Shown here one piece after another: positions 46,096-59,474 of a DNA stretch of 64,000 nucleotides. Within the stretch, counting starts at the first letter, position 1; each line of letters begins with the position of its first letter. Location: positions 1,316,001 through 1,380,000 of the forward strand of contig CATIUR010000001.1 in assembly GCA_949592205.1 (NCBI GenBank), read 5' to 3'. The stretch comes from Helichrysum umbraculigerum (lineage: Eukaryota > Streptophyta > Magnoliopsida > Asterales > Asteraceae). The notes below the pieces were generated by a model, which ran no database searches, was not told the DNA's origin, and saw only the letters and a list, made by a program, of their open reading frames with translations. The translations under genes and the position numbers were made by a program.

Positions 46096-49000
46096 AATCT
46101 TTCCCCCTTAAAGAGATTTCGTCATCAAAATTTAATCATCCTTAATTAATCTAGGGAATTTAATCACATCATATCTCGTGTGAAGTTTGGTTCACACTTT
46201 ATTTCCAATTCCCTAACTACATAATTATTTATCACTAAATGCACATAAGGTATATGTACCATTTAAATTACTTATGCATATCATCTCTATGCGTATCTTA
46301 ATCACTAATCACACATACACAAAATATGTATACATTTAATCCACTTTAAGATATATGTTTTCTACATAATTACACATGCATATATCCAAATGTACATGCT
46401 TCAATTTCTCATCTCAGCATACAATATGTATCTAGATCACATTTTCATGCACACTATGATCACTTAAGTGAATTATTCATAATTAATCACTTTAAAGCAT
46501 GTAGTCACTTACCACAAGTGAATAACATGGCCATTTACAATAACATACTCTTTACCACTAGAAATTAGCAACATGCAAGAATCTTTAAAATCCATATATG
46601 ATTTATATCTCTTTCAATCAACAAAATAGGGATTATGAGAATCCCAATACACCTATCAACAATGAAATTTAAATTTCAATTTATAACTAGCATTTAGGCT
46701 AGTACCACATATCACTAATGTACATGAAACCCATTTTTATTAAAGTATCTCGGAATCATGTAACACTATCCACATAATAATAAGCAAAGTAGAGATCAAA
46801 TCCTATGGTTAATACCATTATCATATAGTTACACAATCACTTAGCACCAAATTATATTGGATACATGCTAAGTCTCGTTCAATGGGTACCTTGCTATACT
46901 AGCACACGTACCACATTAACAAAATGTGCTAATCATCAACACATTTTTCAACAATATTCACATATTTAATCCAATTTAGCCGACCTCTACTTAACTTTTC
47001 TCATCACATAACTTTTCAAATTGCAATGTATCACTTCATCTAGTCATTAGATATTCAACAGTACGAAAGATTACATGTAATTCGCACGTAATAGTAATAA
47101 AAGTATCAATCCAACAAATAAAACCCTTATTTTCTTGACTATTTTACCTTTCCCAAGGACATAGTTTCATATAAATTTTTTTTTTTTAATATTAGGCTAT
47201 CCGGCTATGTTATTCTTCACTAAGCCTCAATTATTACAAACGAATAATCACATACTCATCTTAACAAGTAGTAGAAAGATTCCATAATTTACTTTTACAA
47301 TGATATCACATTAAAACATTTTAATAGTTTACTACTACCTTAAATTTTGTCAATCAATGACTATTTTCTCGATCACATGTCAACATCCTTTACCTACTAT
47401 TTAAATCCGCATTAATTTATCTGGTACTTGGTAACCTCAACAATTCCATGTGAGATGGCATAATATAAATACATTGGCCAGACGTCGTCATATTAGGTCA
47501 GTCACACTTCATTCTCAGGTCACTTCATACCATCCATCTTCAAAGTGATTAAGTTTTACTATTTTCCTTTATCACTTAAATGTGAAACTACTCACATAAT
47601 TAAGTAGACATAATAATCCAATTATTCAACAAAATTCTTATTATTACATTAACACAGATGTAGAGTTTAACATAACTAAGTCAATTTAACACCTTTATCA
47701 CTGGATTAAATATCAATCACTTAGTACATTAGTTATTGCGTATAATACTATATATAACATTTAGCACTAAGTGCCTTATTAAAATGCCATGTCATATTCC
47801 ACATATATTCATCAATATATAATTCCTAAGTTGATTAGCAATTAACTTTCCATGTTTAGTTATCAAACAAGAGTAAGTTCATATAATTATTTCCTCAACT
47901 CTTAAAACATTTATTTCAACCATATCTCATATTTTCATGATTCAAATACTTCATTGTATTTCAAATAATTCATATAACATGATTCACATAATCAATATCT
48001 ATTTACCCTAACAAGCAACAATCAACAATACCCTTACCGGTATACTATGCAGTTAGTTAAACCGCTTACAAACGATTCATACATAATAAAATGGGTGAAC
48101 CTCTTAAAACAAGTTTTTACATTATATTTAGTCATAGGAATGATCCCTGGGCTCAAAGAAACAAAAGCCTAATACAAATCATAAGCTAAAAGTCCGAAAT
48201 AATGTCCGAAAAACAATAAAACGCGATTTTCGGGCCCCAAATGACCCCGAAGTGCCGAAAACTGACAGGGCTCATGGCGCGAAGCGATGAGCTTTGACCG
48301 TTGGCCCGTTTTTGAGTGGACATGTAAATTTCATCTTAATCGGACACCGAAATTTCATAACGGAAATTTTACGACCAACGTTACGTCGAACGTCGAAATT
48401 TACGAATTTTCATATTAAATTCACTTAATATAACACATAATACAAGAAATGTCTCAATAAGAGGGGAATCCGCCGGATTCTGGGGGAATCCGCCCGGATT
48501 GAAGGGAATACGCCCGGATTCCGGGGAATCCGCCGCCTTCAAGGCCAATTTTCATGACAGAACCATTTTTAAGGAATACGGTCAAGGAATCCGTCCGGAT
48601 TCATGGGAATCCGTACGGATTTAAGGGAATCCGTCCGGATTCATCCTGCTGCAACAAATCTGCAATTTTAGTGCAAAAATACGAAACTCAAACGCGCATA
48701 TCTCCTAAACCGTAAAGAGTTAGACTCTAAAATTTTGCAGGCACCCTCATATAATCAAAATGCAACTTTCTATTTTTCCACTTTTTCAAATTACACGTTT
48801 TACGAGAAAACAGACATATAACCAATTTTAGGCCATTTTGGACCATTTTGGTTGACACGCTATATTCCAAACGGCATACTTTCAGGGTTCCACCCTTTGC
48901 CAACATGTTTCTACATATATTTATGACGTGTGGGCACATTCATCATCCTCATCTACCCGTTCCATTATGTTTTAACTCATTGACCCGTTTAGGGGTCCAA

Positions 49001-50216
49001 ATGGGCAAATTTTACCAAATTCAATCAACATAACTACATTACACTTTCAACCCACATTTTATCTATACTTATGGCTTTAAGTCAACTTAAAAGTCATCAT
49101 ACACAACCACATCAAGTTTCGAACCGTTTTCATACTAAGTGGCCCATTTAGGCACTTAATTGACCCATTTGGGTTTCTGACCATATAAACACCACTCTCA
49201 CATACATTCCACATATCATTGACTATTTTAAGTCAAACTAAGCCATTTTCGCTAATGGTATCATGATATTACCTTAAATCACCAATTTCACATAAGTTCA
49301 TCATATATAAACCAATTTCAACAAATTTTCAAATTTGATTTTTCACAAACTCGTCAACACACAATTAGACTCGTTGACCACTTTGACTTTCTCACTACAC
49401 TACTTTTAATATAAAAATCATAATTCAAACCATTCATGATCAATGTCAAACACATAAACATCTAGTCACATTCATCACTTTATAACATGGCTATTGCCAA
49501 GTTTAACACAACCCCATTCAACATTGACTTTACCAAGTCAATACACATATTCCAGCAACTAGACTCTTTCTAATTCACATAACAACACGACTCAAAACCT
49601 ATTAATGGAGAATACCAACATCTCCTTAATTTTATCATATCAAGTCACATCAATTCAGTTTATCATTTATCAAATAATTCCCTAGCAAGGATCTATAATC
49701 ACCCCTTGCATTTATCCACTTATTTTTACACTGTAGATACACGTAATTTCACATAATAAAATTGTTACACCTTAGTCAACGATGTATCTACCCAGTTTCA
49801 ACATTTTGATCGAAACTTTCAATTTCCTTCTTAATTACTCATTAACACCTCTATCATTTTATTAACAAGCAATATTACCAATAATTCAATTTACTTTACT
49901 AACAATCATATCATAGTAAAGCAAACAGTCAAAGCTTATTAAAATTCATCAAGCTTATCAGAAATTACCTGGCACATCTAGGCCCACGAGTATTGATGAA
50001 TCATTGAGAATACCAGACGGTTCCTCATGTTCCTCCGTCTCTGCATCCAAAACAACACTATTGCATCTTGTTATAGGTTAGCACACATTTAATAGCAACT
50101 TTCTCATGCAACCACTAAACCCCATCCCTGGAATGTTTGACTTGACACAAACCTAAGTTTGGGATTGAACACCATACAATGTCCAATTCACCCAAACCTA
50201 TGCTCTGATACCAATT
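46096..50216. other. Non-coding interior of the LARD-like element
   Basis: The sequence is AT-rich and lacks long open frames on either strand. The only structured part noticed is the CpG-rich motif array at 48463-48642. The end near 50202 is the PBS. Confidence 0.8.
48463..48642. repeat. Array of AATCCG(T/C)CCGGATT quasi-palindromes
   Basis: About seven units of GGGAATCCGYCCGGATT follow each other with 2-30 bp spacers, in a CpG-poor setting. Each unit is nearly self-complementary. It resembles in style, not sequence, the GCGACGT clusters in the other gypsy LTRs. Confidence 0.75.
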
Positions 50217-52279
50217 TATAACACCCGTCTCGAAATACAAGGACATTTTTTTTAAACATATCGGAAGCGCATGATTAATAGAAATCAGTAGATTGCATAC
50301 ATACATTTCAAATAGCAATCCACTTACATACAAACCTTTAAAGCTAGATTATCCTAATCATTACACACATTTAGTTTAGGTGTTATAGAAATCCAAACAT
50401 GTTGTTAAATCATTAAAGTATTATCCATTTCAGAGCGAGCTTGTCAAACATTCCATTCCATATGTACTTCTTGCCCACCCACATACAAAAGTAAACCTGC
50501 AAGAAGTAATGAGGGGGTTAGCACGAAGCTAAGTGAATAGATCCCAAGCTATCAATCTAACTCAGCTTAACACATGCCTATAACCAAGCAATGCACAAGC
50601 AACATAGAAGGATCGACGGTCCTTGAGGTACCCTCATGCCGCGTATGGTTCCCCAAGTAACACTTAAAACCAACTGACGGCCAAATCAGAGGTTAAACCG
50701 ATAGTTTGGTACTATTACTACACACGACGCAATTTCAGTGTCCAACACATGTACAAGGCACTTGCGAAGTCCTAGTAATAGTAGCCAAACCAAACACATT
50801 AGTTGACCCCCACCAAATCAAATAGTCCACAACTATCATAGCATGTTGGACGCCAATAATCAATCACGGGTTAACCATCATGGCAATATAATATTAAAGC
50901 AATCATTGCAATAAACCAAGTTTACCCGTTGTAACCATGTTGTTACAACTAACTTAGACTGAAAGTCCAAGATCCACTCACCGACAATCATAGTCGTCCA
51001 CTCAGTAGTCTAATGTCACTGAGTCTTCTCCATATCTGAGAATACAACAATAACACAAGTCAGTCCCTTGTATCGAATCTATATAACATCATTCCAACAT
51101 TACAAATATCCACCTTTACAACACACTTCACAATCACTTATCAAGTTTATGCTCATTATAATCATAACCTCATTTAATCAACTTTCATTATCACCATTAA
51201 CATGATTAAACCGTTACCCGGATTTTTACCATCAAATATTACTAATTCATTCAAAACCCCAACACAAGGTTTAATGAATATTTAATCAACTTAGTTACCA
51301 CTTTACTCATAAATCCTCAATCAAGTGTTCTAATTAACAATTATCCTCTTTTCATCATATAACACATCATAATCATTAATTCTCTACAATCCCTCATGAT
51401 CACTCAATCAAATTCTTTAATTTCAAGTTAGGACCTAAGTTATACTCATGAATTAGGTACTAACTAACAACTATAACACAATCAAAAGCTTTACTTCATG
51501 AATTATCAATTAAATCATAACTTTTATCATGAACAAACATCAATTCCTTCCACTATAGGTTAGAGTTTCACTTATAATTATGAATTACTTATCATCTAAC
51601 AATAATATGATCATTACAAGCTTCAATTTCACTTTACTCAACTTAGTTCCATCAATTACTCAAAACCCATTTCTAGGTTTATATGAAAATCATGAATTAA
51701 CAATTATAACATGTTTATAATGATGATAGAATGATTAATACTTGTTATTGAAGCTTAACTAACATCAATTTACACTTTTGAAACCCTAAATTCGGATTTT
51801 ACTCAAGAACATCAAAACCCCCAATTTCTAGGGTTTATAAAATCAAGAACACATGATCATACCTTGTTTGTGATGATTAAGGAAGCTTGAATTCGTGTTT
51901 AGAAGCTCCAATTTGATGATTTCTTCAAGATTTTGTGGATTGATTAAATGTTAAATGTGTGTGTGTGTATACGTACGTATGTATGTATGTGTGTATGGAG
52001 AAAAACCCGATCCATCTCATATAATATACCATATAAGTGTTAATTTTCATTCCCCGTATTTATTATTGTCTGGAACTTAAAAACCATTTGCGGGGAAATA
52101 CAATTTTATTTTACCGTCAACTAAATAAATTTAAAACAAACAATATTATACTAACCACAATATTTCCTGAGGCTTATTGACCTATTAAATTTATAATCAA
52201 ACACATATAACAAATTTAAATCGCATTTAAATTTACAGGAAATACCTATTACTCCTAGGCCCAATTTGAGGATGTTACA
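50217..52279 (-). repeat. 5' LTR of the LARD-like element
   Basis: Matches 44028-46095 with few differences, for example a shorter T tract near 50247 and a few substitutions such as GACGGT for GGTGGT. It is followed by the TSD ATTTC. Confidence 0.92.
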
Positions 52280-53748
52280 ATTTCGGACAAACACAACTTT
52301 CCCCAACGAATCAACTCCCACTGTAAGGATGTATTATCAGACGTGACTCTCGGAAAAGTATCTTGTTCACCCCTCTCGGTCAGTTGCAAACTATTTGCCA
52401 TTGGAGACGATCTAACCCAAGACTTGAAAACTCTAGTAGTACTGAGATGACAAACTGAATCTATAGAAACCCCAAGGCTCCCACTCAACGCCAAGCTCCT
52501 ACTAGTTTCAACTCTTACCGAACTCCCACTTGTTCCAGACCTCTCAACAATCTCGTGAAGCTTAAGCCGACTAGGATTTCCAACACCTACCTCACCACCT
52601 AGCCATTCCTCACTCGGAATTTCGACCATATATAAGGTTCCCCGTTTATAACCGCGAGCAATCACCAAACTTCACTTGATAACCTTCCACTGTTGGTCGC
52701 CAAACCTAATGTGGTACCGCTCATTATCCAACTGCCCAATCGAGAACAACCGCCTCTTGAGCTTGGGAATGAACCTCACATTATTGAGGACCCAATCCTT
52801 ACCAAGGTGAGTTTTGAGGACAACATCTCCAATACCCGCAACTTTAAGTTTCCTTCCATTCGCAAGACAAACCCTACCGGAATGAAACCTAAAATTCGTC
52901 ATCTCTTCCATGCACGGGATCGCATGAAAAGATGAACCCGAATCCAAAACCCAAGATTCCACAAGATTCTCCTCACAGCACAACAACGCATCTTCAGTCG
53001 TATCAACCGCCGTATTAACACTCGGTTTACCATTCGGACATTGATACCAAAAGTGCCCTAGTTGCTTACAGTTCCAACACGTGACGTTCCTATTCTCCGA
53101 TGGCTCTCTCCGCGATCTAGATCTACTCTTACTACGCCCCCTGCCAGTCACACTCAAAGCTGACGAACCCGAATACTCACCGGAATCTTTCCTTCTAATT
53201 CCCTCACCGAGTATTAAATCACGGATCCCCTCAAACGTTAACTTAGTAGTTCCGGATGAACCACTAACAGCTGTAACCATTCCAGACCAACTTTCAGGCA
53301 ACGAAGATAATAAGAAAAGTGCCTCCAACTCACTTTCAAACGTAACCCCTACAGATCTTAACCTAGTCAAGATCGAGTTAAACTCGTTCACATGATCCGC
53401 CGGCGATGCACCTTCACCCATCTTCGCATTCACCAACTGCCGAATCAAGAAAACCTTATTGAGAGCCGAGGGTTTCTCATACATGTTAGACAACGCCGTT
53501 AACAAACCCGCAGTCGTGGTTTCCCCCGCAATGTTGTAGGCGACATTCTTGGCCAGAGAAAGTCGTACTACTCCAAGTGCCTGACGATCTAACAACGCCC
53601 AATCGGCATCACTCATAGCTTCAGGTTTAGTACCCGACAACGGTTGGTGTAACTTCTTTTCGTACAAAACGTCCTCGATTTGCATCTTCCAAAATCCAAA
53701 ATCGCTACCATCAAACTTACTAATCCTAATCTCGCTCTTATCAGCCAT
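52280..53748 (-). pseudogene. Copia Gag-protease with an internal stop
   Basis: The preferred start is the ATG at 53748 (MADKSEIRISKFDG), the usual copia Gag opening, 24 bp after the PBS. The UBN2/Gag core runs through FWKMQIEDVLYEK and FLIRQLVNAKM; a Ser/Arg-rich stretch precedes the CCHC knuckle CWNCKQLGHFWYQC. The protease box is WVLDSGSSFH. A TGA at 52672-52674 interrupts the frame after QWKVIK; it then stays open through VIARGYKRGTLYMVEI, the usual lead-in to integrase, but integrase and RT never appear. The continuation to 52280 is unlike copia Pol and is cut by the gypsy insertion. As a non-autonomous copy it would need enzymes from elsewhere. Confidence 0.88.
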
Positions 53749-55654
53749 TGTTCCCAAACTCGAAAACACGAGCTCTGATACCACTTTGATAGGTTTTTAA
53801 CCAAGAACACGTATAACCCTAGTTATACCCCCACGACAATAAACGGATTAAACACAAGCAATTAAGATAACGAGAAAAGTAAACGAACACGAATATAACG
53901 TGGTTATGTCCAATCTACTCGATTGGTTTAATCCACGGCCAAACTAGAGAGAAATCTTATTAATTTTCGGAGGTGTTAGGGTTACAAATACAAAGGGTTA
54001 TAATATATAACAAATAAAACTTTGTACGTAAGTAATTGTAGCCGACTAAACTTTCACCCACTCAAACTTGTTTCCAATTTGCAAAGGCCACGTGAGACAC
54101 CAACTTTGGAAACTATCTACCAATATTATTATTGTATCAATAAATAATAATAGCAATTACTTGGTCCCAAAGTTAATATTAATCTTCATATATTCCTAAC
54201 AGTTTTTTACTCAATAAAAACCTTTTGTAGGCATGGACTTTGTTGAATATATAAACTTAATAGAAAGAAAATCAACTTAGTTACCATGAAAGACAGTGTC
54301 ATCCAGTAATATCCGTGTTGGAAAATTTCGATCAATAGAAGCGCCAAACACATGTACTCCAAGGTGCCACATTTTGCACTAGAGAGGGATCTGGTCCATC
54401 ATTTCCTGCTGAGAAAATGACACTAATACCCTTCTGCATAGCATGAAATGACCCGATATCAGAACTTTGGTTGTAAAAAGGAAGCAGTGGTGGTGGTGAA
54501 CCAAAATAGGCTGATATCACATCAACTCCATCATCAATTGCTTCATCAAAAGCTGCTAATATATCAGCTTCGGTACACTTTCCATCCTCCCAACACACTT
54601 TATACATTGCTAAATGCTAATCGTGCTCTAGGCGCACCTCCTCTAGCAGTCCCCTGTCCAAACCCAAAAAAGCTTGCTTTTTTCACTGTCGACCCCACTG
54701 CTGTGGAAGCCGTGTGGGTCCCATGGCCATTAGCATCACGTGGTGATCGATATTCTTCTGAGGTATTCAGTGGGCCATATTCTTGCTCGTATCCTTGGAG
54801 GTAATAATGGGCCCCAACCACCTTTAGGTTGCAAGCTGTTTGAGGACTAAAATTTTATCCACCGACACATTCTCCTCTCCAAGTTGTTGGAATTGGAGGC
54901 ATGTTAGGCTCTTCTTGAAAACTCTTAGATTCTGGCCAGATACCTGATTCAACAGATATAAAAGAAATATTTCTAAGTGTTATTTTGTATTCCTATTCTA
55001 TGTATACGTGTAAGCATTACCAGCATCAAATATGCCAACAATAGTATTGTCTCCGTGAGTCAATTGCAGTGGCGTTGGTTGATCAGGAGTTGGCTGTAAA
55101 TTGAGACCCATGAAATCCCAGCTTCTTGTAGTGTGCAACTGCAGCGTCTGGCTCTTGAACACTGATATGACTGCCTCCATTCCTGATCGAATAAGTTTTC
55201 TCTTACATTAGTTAAATAGAATCCAAATTTTGTCCAATTTCTGTTTCTGGTAGCCAACTTAACTTGTTTGTCTCAGAAATAATCGTCTCTGTATTGAAGT
55301 TAATCTCCAGCCTTGTCAACAGGACTGGTTTGAAGGTGCCATGTGTTAAATTAAGAAAAAGTTATCAAGGTCAAAGTACTGTCACATGAGTTATCGCGTC
55401 ATCATTTTTGACCCAGTGAAAATTTTGAACGTTTGAGGGATTTTATAATTCTTTTTGAAAGTTTAGTGGTTATTACTAGAAAAAAGATGGCTACCTGAAA
55501 TGAAATTGGATCAAAGCTTTTACACTTTCTATGATAATAGTCCCAAATTACTCATTATTACATTTGAGAAAATGTATTCTGCTTTGTCTGTTTCCTTTTC
55601 TTGAGGAAATACGTCATTGTTTTTTAATGCAATGTTTGGCCTTAAAAAGAAAAG

Positions 55655-55673
55655 AAAAAAAAAAAAAAAAAAA
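55655..55673. repeat. Poly-A tract in subtilase intron
   Basis: About 18 A follow AAAGAAAAG in the intron just after the second subtilase segment (poly-T in gene sense). No retroposon body is apparent. Confidence 0.7.
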
Positions 55674-55999
55674 ACTGTTTCACATACTGGCTATGGTTGC
55701 TGCTTGGGTTGAACTGTTGAAGTAAGTTTTGCAGAAAAGCCCGAGAAACTGTGTTTGTAGCTATAAAGCATGGATCGCCTGGCATCTTCTTGGCTATGAG
55801 GAAGACATAGTAATAATAAATATGATCCGTAGTGGTAATTTTTTGTTGCATTCATTTGTGATTTGAGATGACCAGAGATAACAAAGGATTGGAAGAGTGA
55901 CCTTGGTAAGACACTGGAAAGGTCAATATGGTAATTTGAAGTAAGGATAGGATCTTGAATTTCATTGAGTCCTAAGTAGACAATGTAAACCTGCATGCG

Positions 56000-58900
56000 T
56001 AAAACAATTCCAAACAATTTTAAATCAAGATGACATATGTGAGAATTACATCAAAGAATTGATGGGGCTAAAACATGTTAAAGTCATAGGCACTTTTAGT
56101 GGAGTAATTAAAGTTACGTCTGAAGTGGATGCTGAGTGAATAAAATATAGTGATAAAAGGACCATGCCCGAAAAGGAATGGTAAGCATTGGTCATCATTC
56201 CCGATATGGAAAAACTCTAGCTTGAGTCAAACTTAAATACTGAACTGAAGTGATTAAAAGATGAAGTGTTATTCTATAAGAGAATCAATGGTTGAAGTAC
56301 TGCTTGCAGACAGTTTTGCCTGTTATACTTATTATATCCAATACGTATACAGACATAATTCTACTGGTTGTATCTAGCTAGCATATATGGAGGACCATTC
56401 TATGGTACAAAGATACTTTGTTAGTTTGTAATTTATTATGTTAGCAACAGAATCATTGCCTGAACAAAAGTTGTGCAACATACTGTCATTAGTATTGCGT
56501 AGAATTTCAGGATTATCAACATGCAGCTTGTAAAACACACAAATTTGGTAGAAATAAAGATTGAATGATTGGTTAGTAGGTATCTGATATCTGCCAAATA
56601 GTACAGTTTTTCTACATTAAATATATATATATATACTAATAGACAGAGGAAAAAAATGAGGATTTATGATAGTCTAATTACATATTTATGGTGCAGTCAG
56701 TATTCACAATGGGTATGCACTTGATAACAGGCAGGGCTGGGTGGAATGTGGATGACTACAAATATTTAAATCCATCCTTTAAGAGGGTATGGCAAATTAT
56801 AGCCTGACATTCATTATATCAACTCCATACCCTTAAACCCCACATAGGAAAACACTATCATCCCTCATGCATAATTTTTAACAAAACATTATCAAACCCG
56901 AAACACATGTAAAAACTACAGAGACTGCACAGTGCACACTAATGGGTTCTCTCTGATTTTTCTTTGAAGAACAAAGTAAATTTCTTCCATGTGTGCTAAT
57001 TATGCACGATGTAAAACTTATAAAATTTTACTAAACGTATTGTAAGTAAAAGCGAAGAACAAATAGTCTGCTGAAATTTTCATTTCTAAGGACTTGTTGA
57101 ATGTTGATTCTATACAGTTTTCTGTTACTCCTCAGTTCATACGTTGCATAATCATGTTATCTATTGATTAAGCTTGTTGCAGGACTCGTAAAAATGCAGA
57201 TGATGAGTACTAAGTTGTAAGGACCATTCGTGTACTAACTAAAATAAAATGTTACTGAGAGGCAAAATAACAAAAGGTACTATATTTTGTTATGATTTAG
57301 GACAGAAAAGAGTTTGAAATGTACTCTCTTGTACAAGACAAAATGATTCTCAATGAAAATTCAATCTGATTGTTTGTATGCAATTGATCTGTAATTCAGT
57401 GAGTAGTAGTACAAAGAGTATATAGTATTGTACATATGTAGAGGGGACTAATTGAGTATCATGAGAGTTGTTAAACCTTTCATTTATTATTATTGTTAGG
57501 TGATCTGATTATAATCACTAATACTTCTGATATTCTGCTTCTACTGTACGTCGTATTATCGGTCTAATTAAGAAGACAAATAATCCAAAGCTACACAAGT
57601 TTAGGCCCATGACCCGGAGAGCAAATAATATAACTGTAAGAACTTTTAGCTGCAATAGAAATGCTTCTTAGATAATGCTCCAGAATATGAACTAAAAATC
57701 TGTCATTTTATTAAAATAATCCACTAGTAGAAGACAATAACATGTACACTGTACACTGTACAAAGCTACAAACAATGTACAATCTAAAGATCTTATATGT
57801 GTTACCTGTATAAAAATCCACCAAAAGGGCACTGAATGTTGTCTGCAACTTTATATTTTCAACGGAAACCACTTAACTAGGATTAGAGTATCTTGTCCCT
57901 GCATCTTTAATCATACCTATATGTATGGTATAACTGATTGGTTAAATACATAGTTTATCAAGATTAACATGTCATAACTTACTTAATCTTCGTCATGATT
58001 ACGCACAATTTTTTTTAGCTTACTTAATCTCAACCACAAAACAAGATAACCCACCAAGTAGGAATTTGCATACATTACCACAATATTTTCCTAACCTTAA
58101 TGATGGTTGAAGCACTTTCATTATGTTCACATTTGCATTTATAAAGTTGCAGATGCCTTAAGCTACACTTCAAAATGAGCAAATTTGATGATAGCATGTG
58201 GCCTTTCAATGTAGATCATTATCATTGTTATTTTCACACTTTTCTAAGAATATGATGAGCATATGAATTCTTTTTCTTCTCATTTTATAAACTATATGTG
58301 ACACTTTATTAGATTATACTAGTATTGTCTCTGCTCTATGTGACAGTTGTGATTGAGTAAAACAGGATAAGAGATGATAAAATTGTGTGTGCTTTGAAGA
58401 TGGAACCAATTACTTAAATATTATTATCTTCTTCACAGCGGCATTATGGTAACTGATCCATGTGTACATAGTCTACTTATTGTAACAATTCAAAATTATA
58501 ATACTAAACTCGGGTAATGAATAGTAACAGTTAAATGATTTGCAATATACACCTAAGTAGTATGACACTGAACTACCACCTACTAGCTTGCATATTGTCA
58601 TCTTCCTCTCAGATGAAAATGGGTCCATTTTCATATACTCTAAAGTACTATAAATGGCCTTATAAAGATTAAACACACCCCCCTTTTTTTTTTTTGGTGC
58701 AGAAGTGATTTGAGTTTTATTAGTGGTATTACAGTTATCCTGGCGTTGGGTACAATCCTTTTCTTCTAATCAATATGGACATAGTAGAAGTTGATTGGGT
58801 CAACACCATGAAAAAAACTAAGTCTTAGTCTTGATTTCCACTTCTAGTCTGGTTTTTGATGGGCATCAAATTACATGCACCTTACAATATTGATACAAAT

Positions 58901-59474
58901 AAATCAAGTAAACTGCTGATAGGTAATCAATCTAATTGCAAAAGGTAGGAATAAAAAAAAGGTGGTACCATAGGAACAGAAGAAGGCCCATAGATGCACT
59001 ATTAATCAAGGGCATCTATATATCTATCTATTTGTGTCATGTGAATGTGAACAGAATAGACAACAAGGAGTTGATAGCTACTAAAATGCACCAGGGGCGC
59101 ACTAACAAGTCCAAACAACAACTAAAAAGGAACAGCACACACAGCACAGTCACATACCAAATTTTATTACAACCAAATCCAAAGAAAGCAACAACATAAC
59201 ATAACAATACATCATGCCTATGGAAAACAGCCCCCACCACTTTCAAACTCCACTTCATCATTCCCACAAACACTTTCGATCAACAATTATATTTTTATTT
59301 TTTTTAATCTTTATGTTTTGGGGGTTTTTGTATTTTTAAGAAAAGATTCGAACTTTAAGGAGCGCCAGTAATCTTTTCTTCTCTTTTCTTTTGATGGGTT
59401 GTTTATCTTTTTTATGTCATAAATAAAATCTTGTTTTTTGTTTTGTTTTGTTTTGTTTTGTTTGTAAAAGAGAG
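56000..59474. other. Gene-poor interval upstream of the kinase gene
   Basis: About 3.4 kb with no convincing exon on either strand. The missing signal-peptide exon of the subtilase could lie here on the minus strand but was not recognised. There is a short GTACACT-rich palindromic patch near 57745 and a T-rich tract near 58684. The last 100 bp are probably the kinase promoter and 5' UTR. Confidence 0.4.
59430..59463 (+). repeat. (TTTTG)n microsatellite upstream of kinase start
   Basis: About six TTTTG units end 12 bp before the ATG at 59475, so they probably lie in the 5' UTR of the kinase mRNA. Confidence 0.85.

Larger units (their letters stand above)
44028..52279 (-). mobile_element. Coding-free gypsy-type element (LARD-like)
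   Basis: LTRs of about 2.07 kb (44028-46095 and 50217-52279) begin TGTAACATCCTC and end GGTGTTATA on the minus strand. The TSD ATTTC is perfect at 44023-44027 and 52280-52284. The PBS TGGTATCAGAGC is at 50213-50202 and a PPT (AAGGGGGAAAG) adjoins 46096. The 4.1-kb interior has no Gag, Pol or other credible ORF, which fits a large retrotransposon derivative mobilised in trans. By eye the LTRs differ at about ten positions plus small indels. A related truncated LTR is at 2400-3312. Confidence 0.92.
43189..54201 (-). mobile_element. Non-autonomous Ty1/copia element with nested gypsy element
   Basis: Direct LTRs at 43189-43610 (422 bp) and 53787-54201 (415 bp) begin TGTTAGGAATATATG and end ACCTATCA on the minus strand. 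The TSD GTTTT is perfect at 43184-43188 and 54202-54206. The PBS TGGTATCAGAGC lies at 53783-53772 and a PPT (AAGTGGGAGAT) by 43611-43622. The LTRs differ by a 7-bp indel and about eight substitutions, so this is the oldest dated insertion here. Without the 44028-52279 insertion it is about 2.8 kb, with gag and protease only and no integrase or RT. It sits in an intron of the subtilase pseudogene. Confidence 0.92.
42429..55990 (-). pseudogene. Subtilisin-like serine protease (subtilase), broken and split
   Basis: Recognisable segments in reading order: 55990-55902 (inhibitor I9 start, VYIVYLG), 55793-55688 (SMLYSYKHSFSGFSAKL), 55182-55021 (TRSWDFMGL to the catalytic Asp in VGIFDAG), 54943-54285 (GIWPES, catalytic His in GHGTHTAS, MYKVCWED, oxyanion Asn in SAGNDGP) and 42659-42429 (protease-associated domain, QIEEVEVAAF.. 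VIPTVRLD). Functional relatives are secreted processing proteases. Damage: a 5-bp insertion near 55720, an in-frame TAA at 54855-54857, a 7-bp insertion near 54609, a 1-bp insertion near 54346, and an 11-kb copia element between the last two segments. The signal-peptide exon and the catalytic-Ser (GTSMxxPH) region were not found. It is a pseudogene, truncated near a Helitron-like end. Confidence 0.85.

Noticed and set aside
44028..52279. Two 2-kb direct repeats considered as a segmental duplication
   Set aside because: The 5-bp TSD, PBS and PPT show they are LTRs of one inserted element.
59037..59273. Hydrophobic minus-strand frame as the missing subtilase signal peptide
   Set aside because: It is 3 kb upstream, Cys-rich throughout, and lacks a donor site that would join in phase to 55990.
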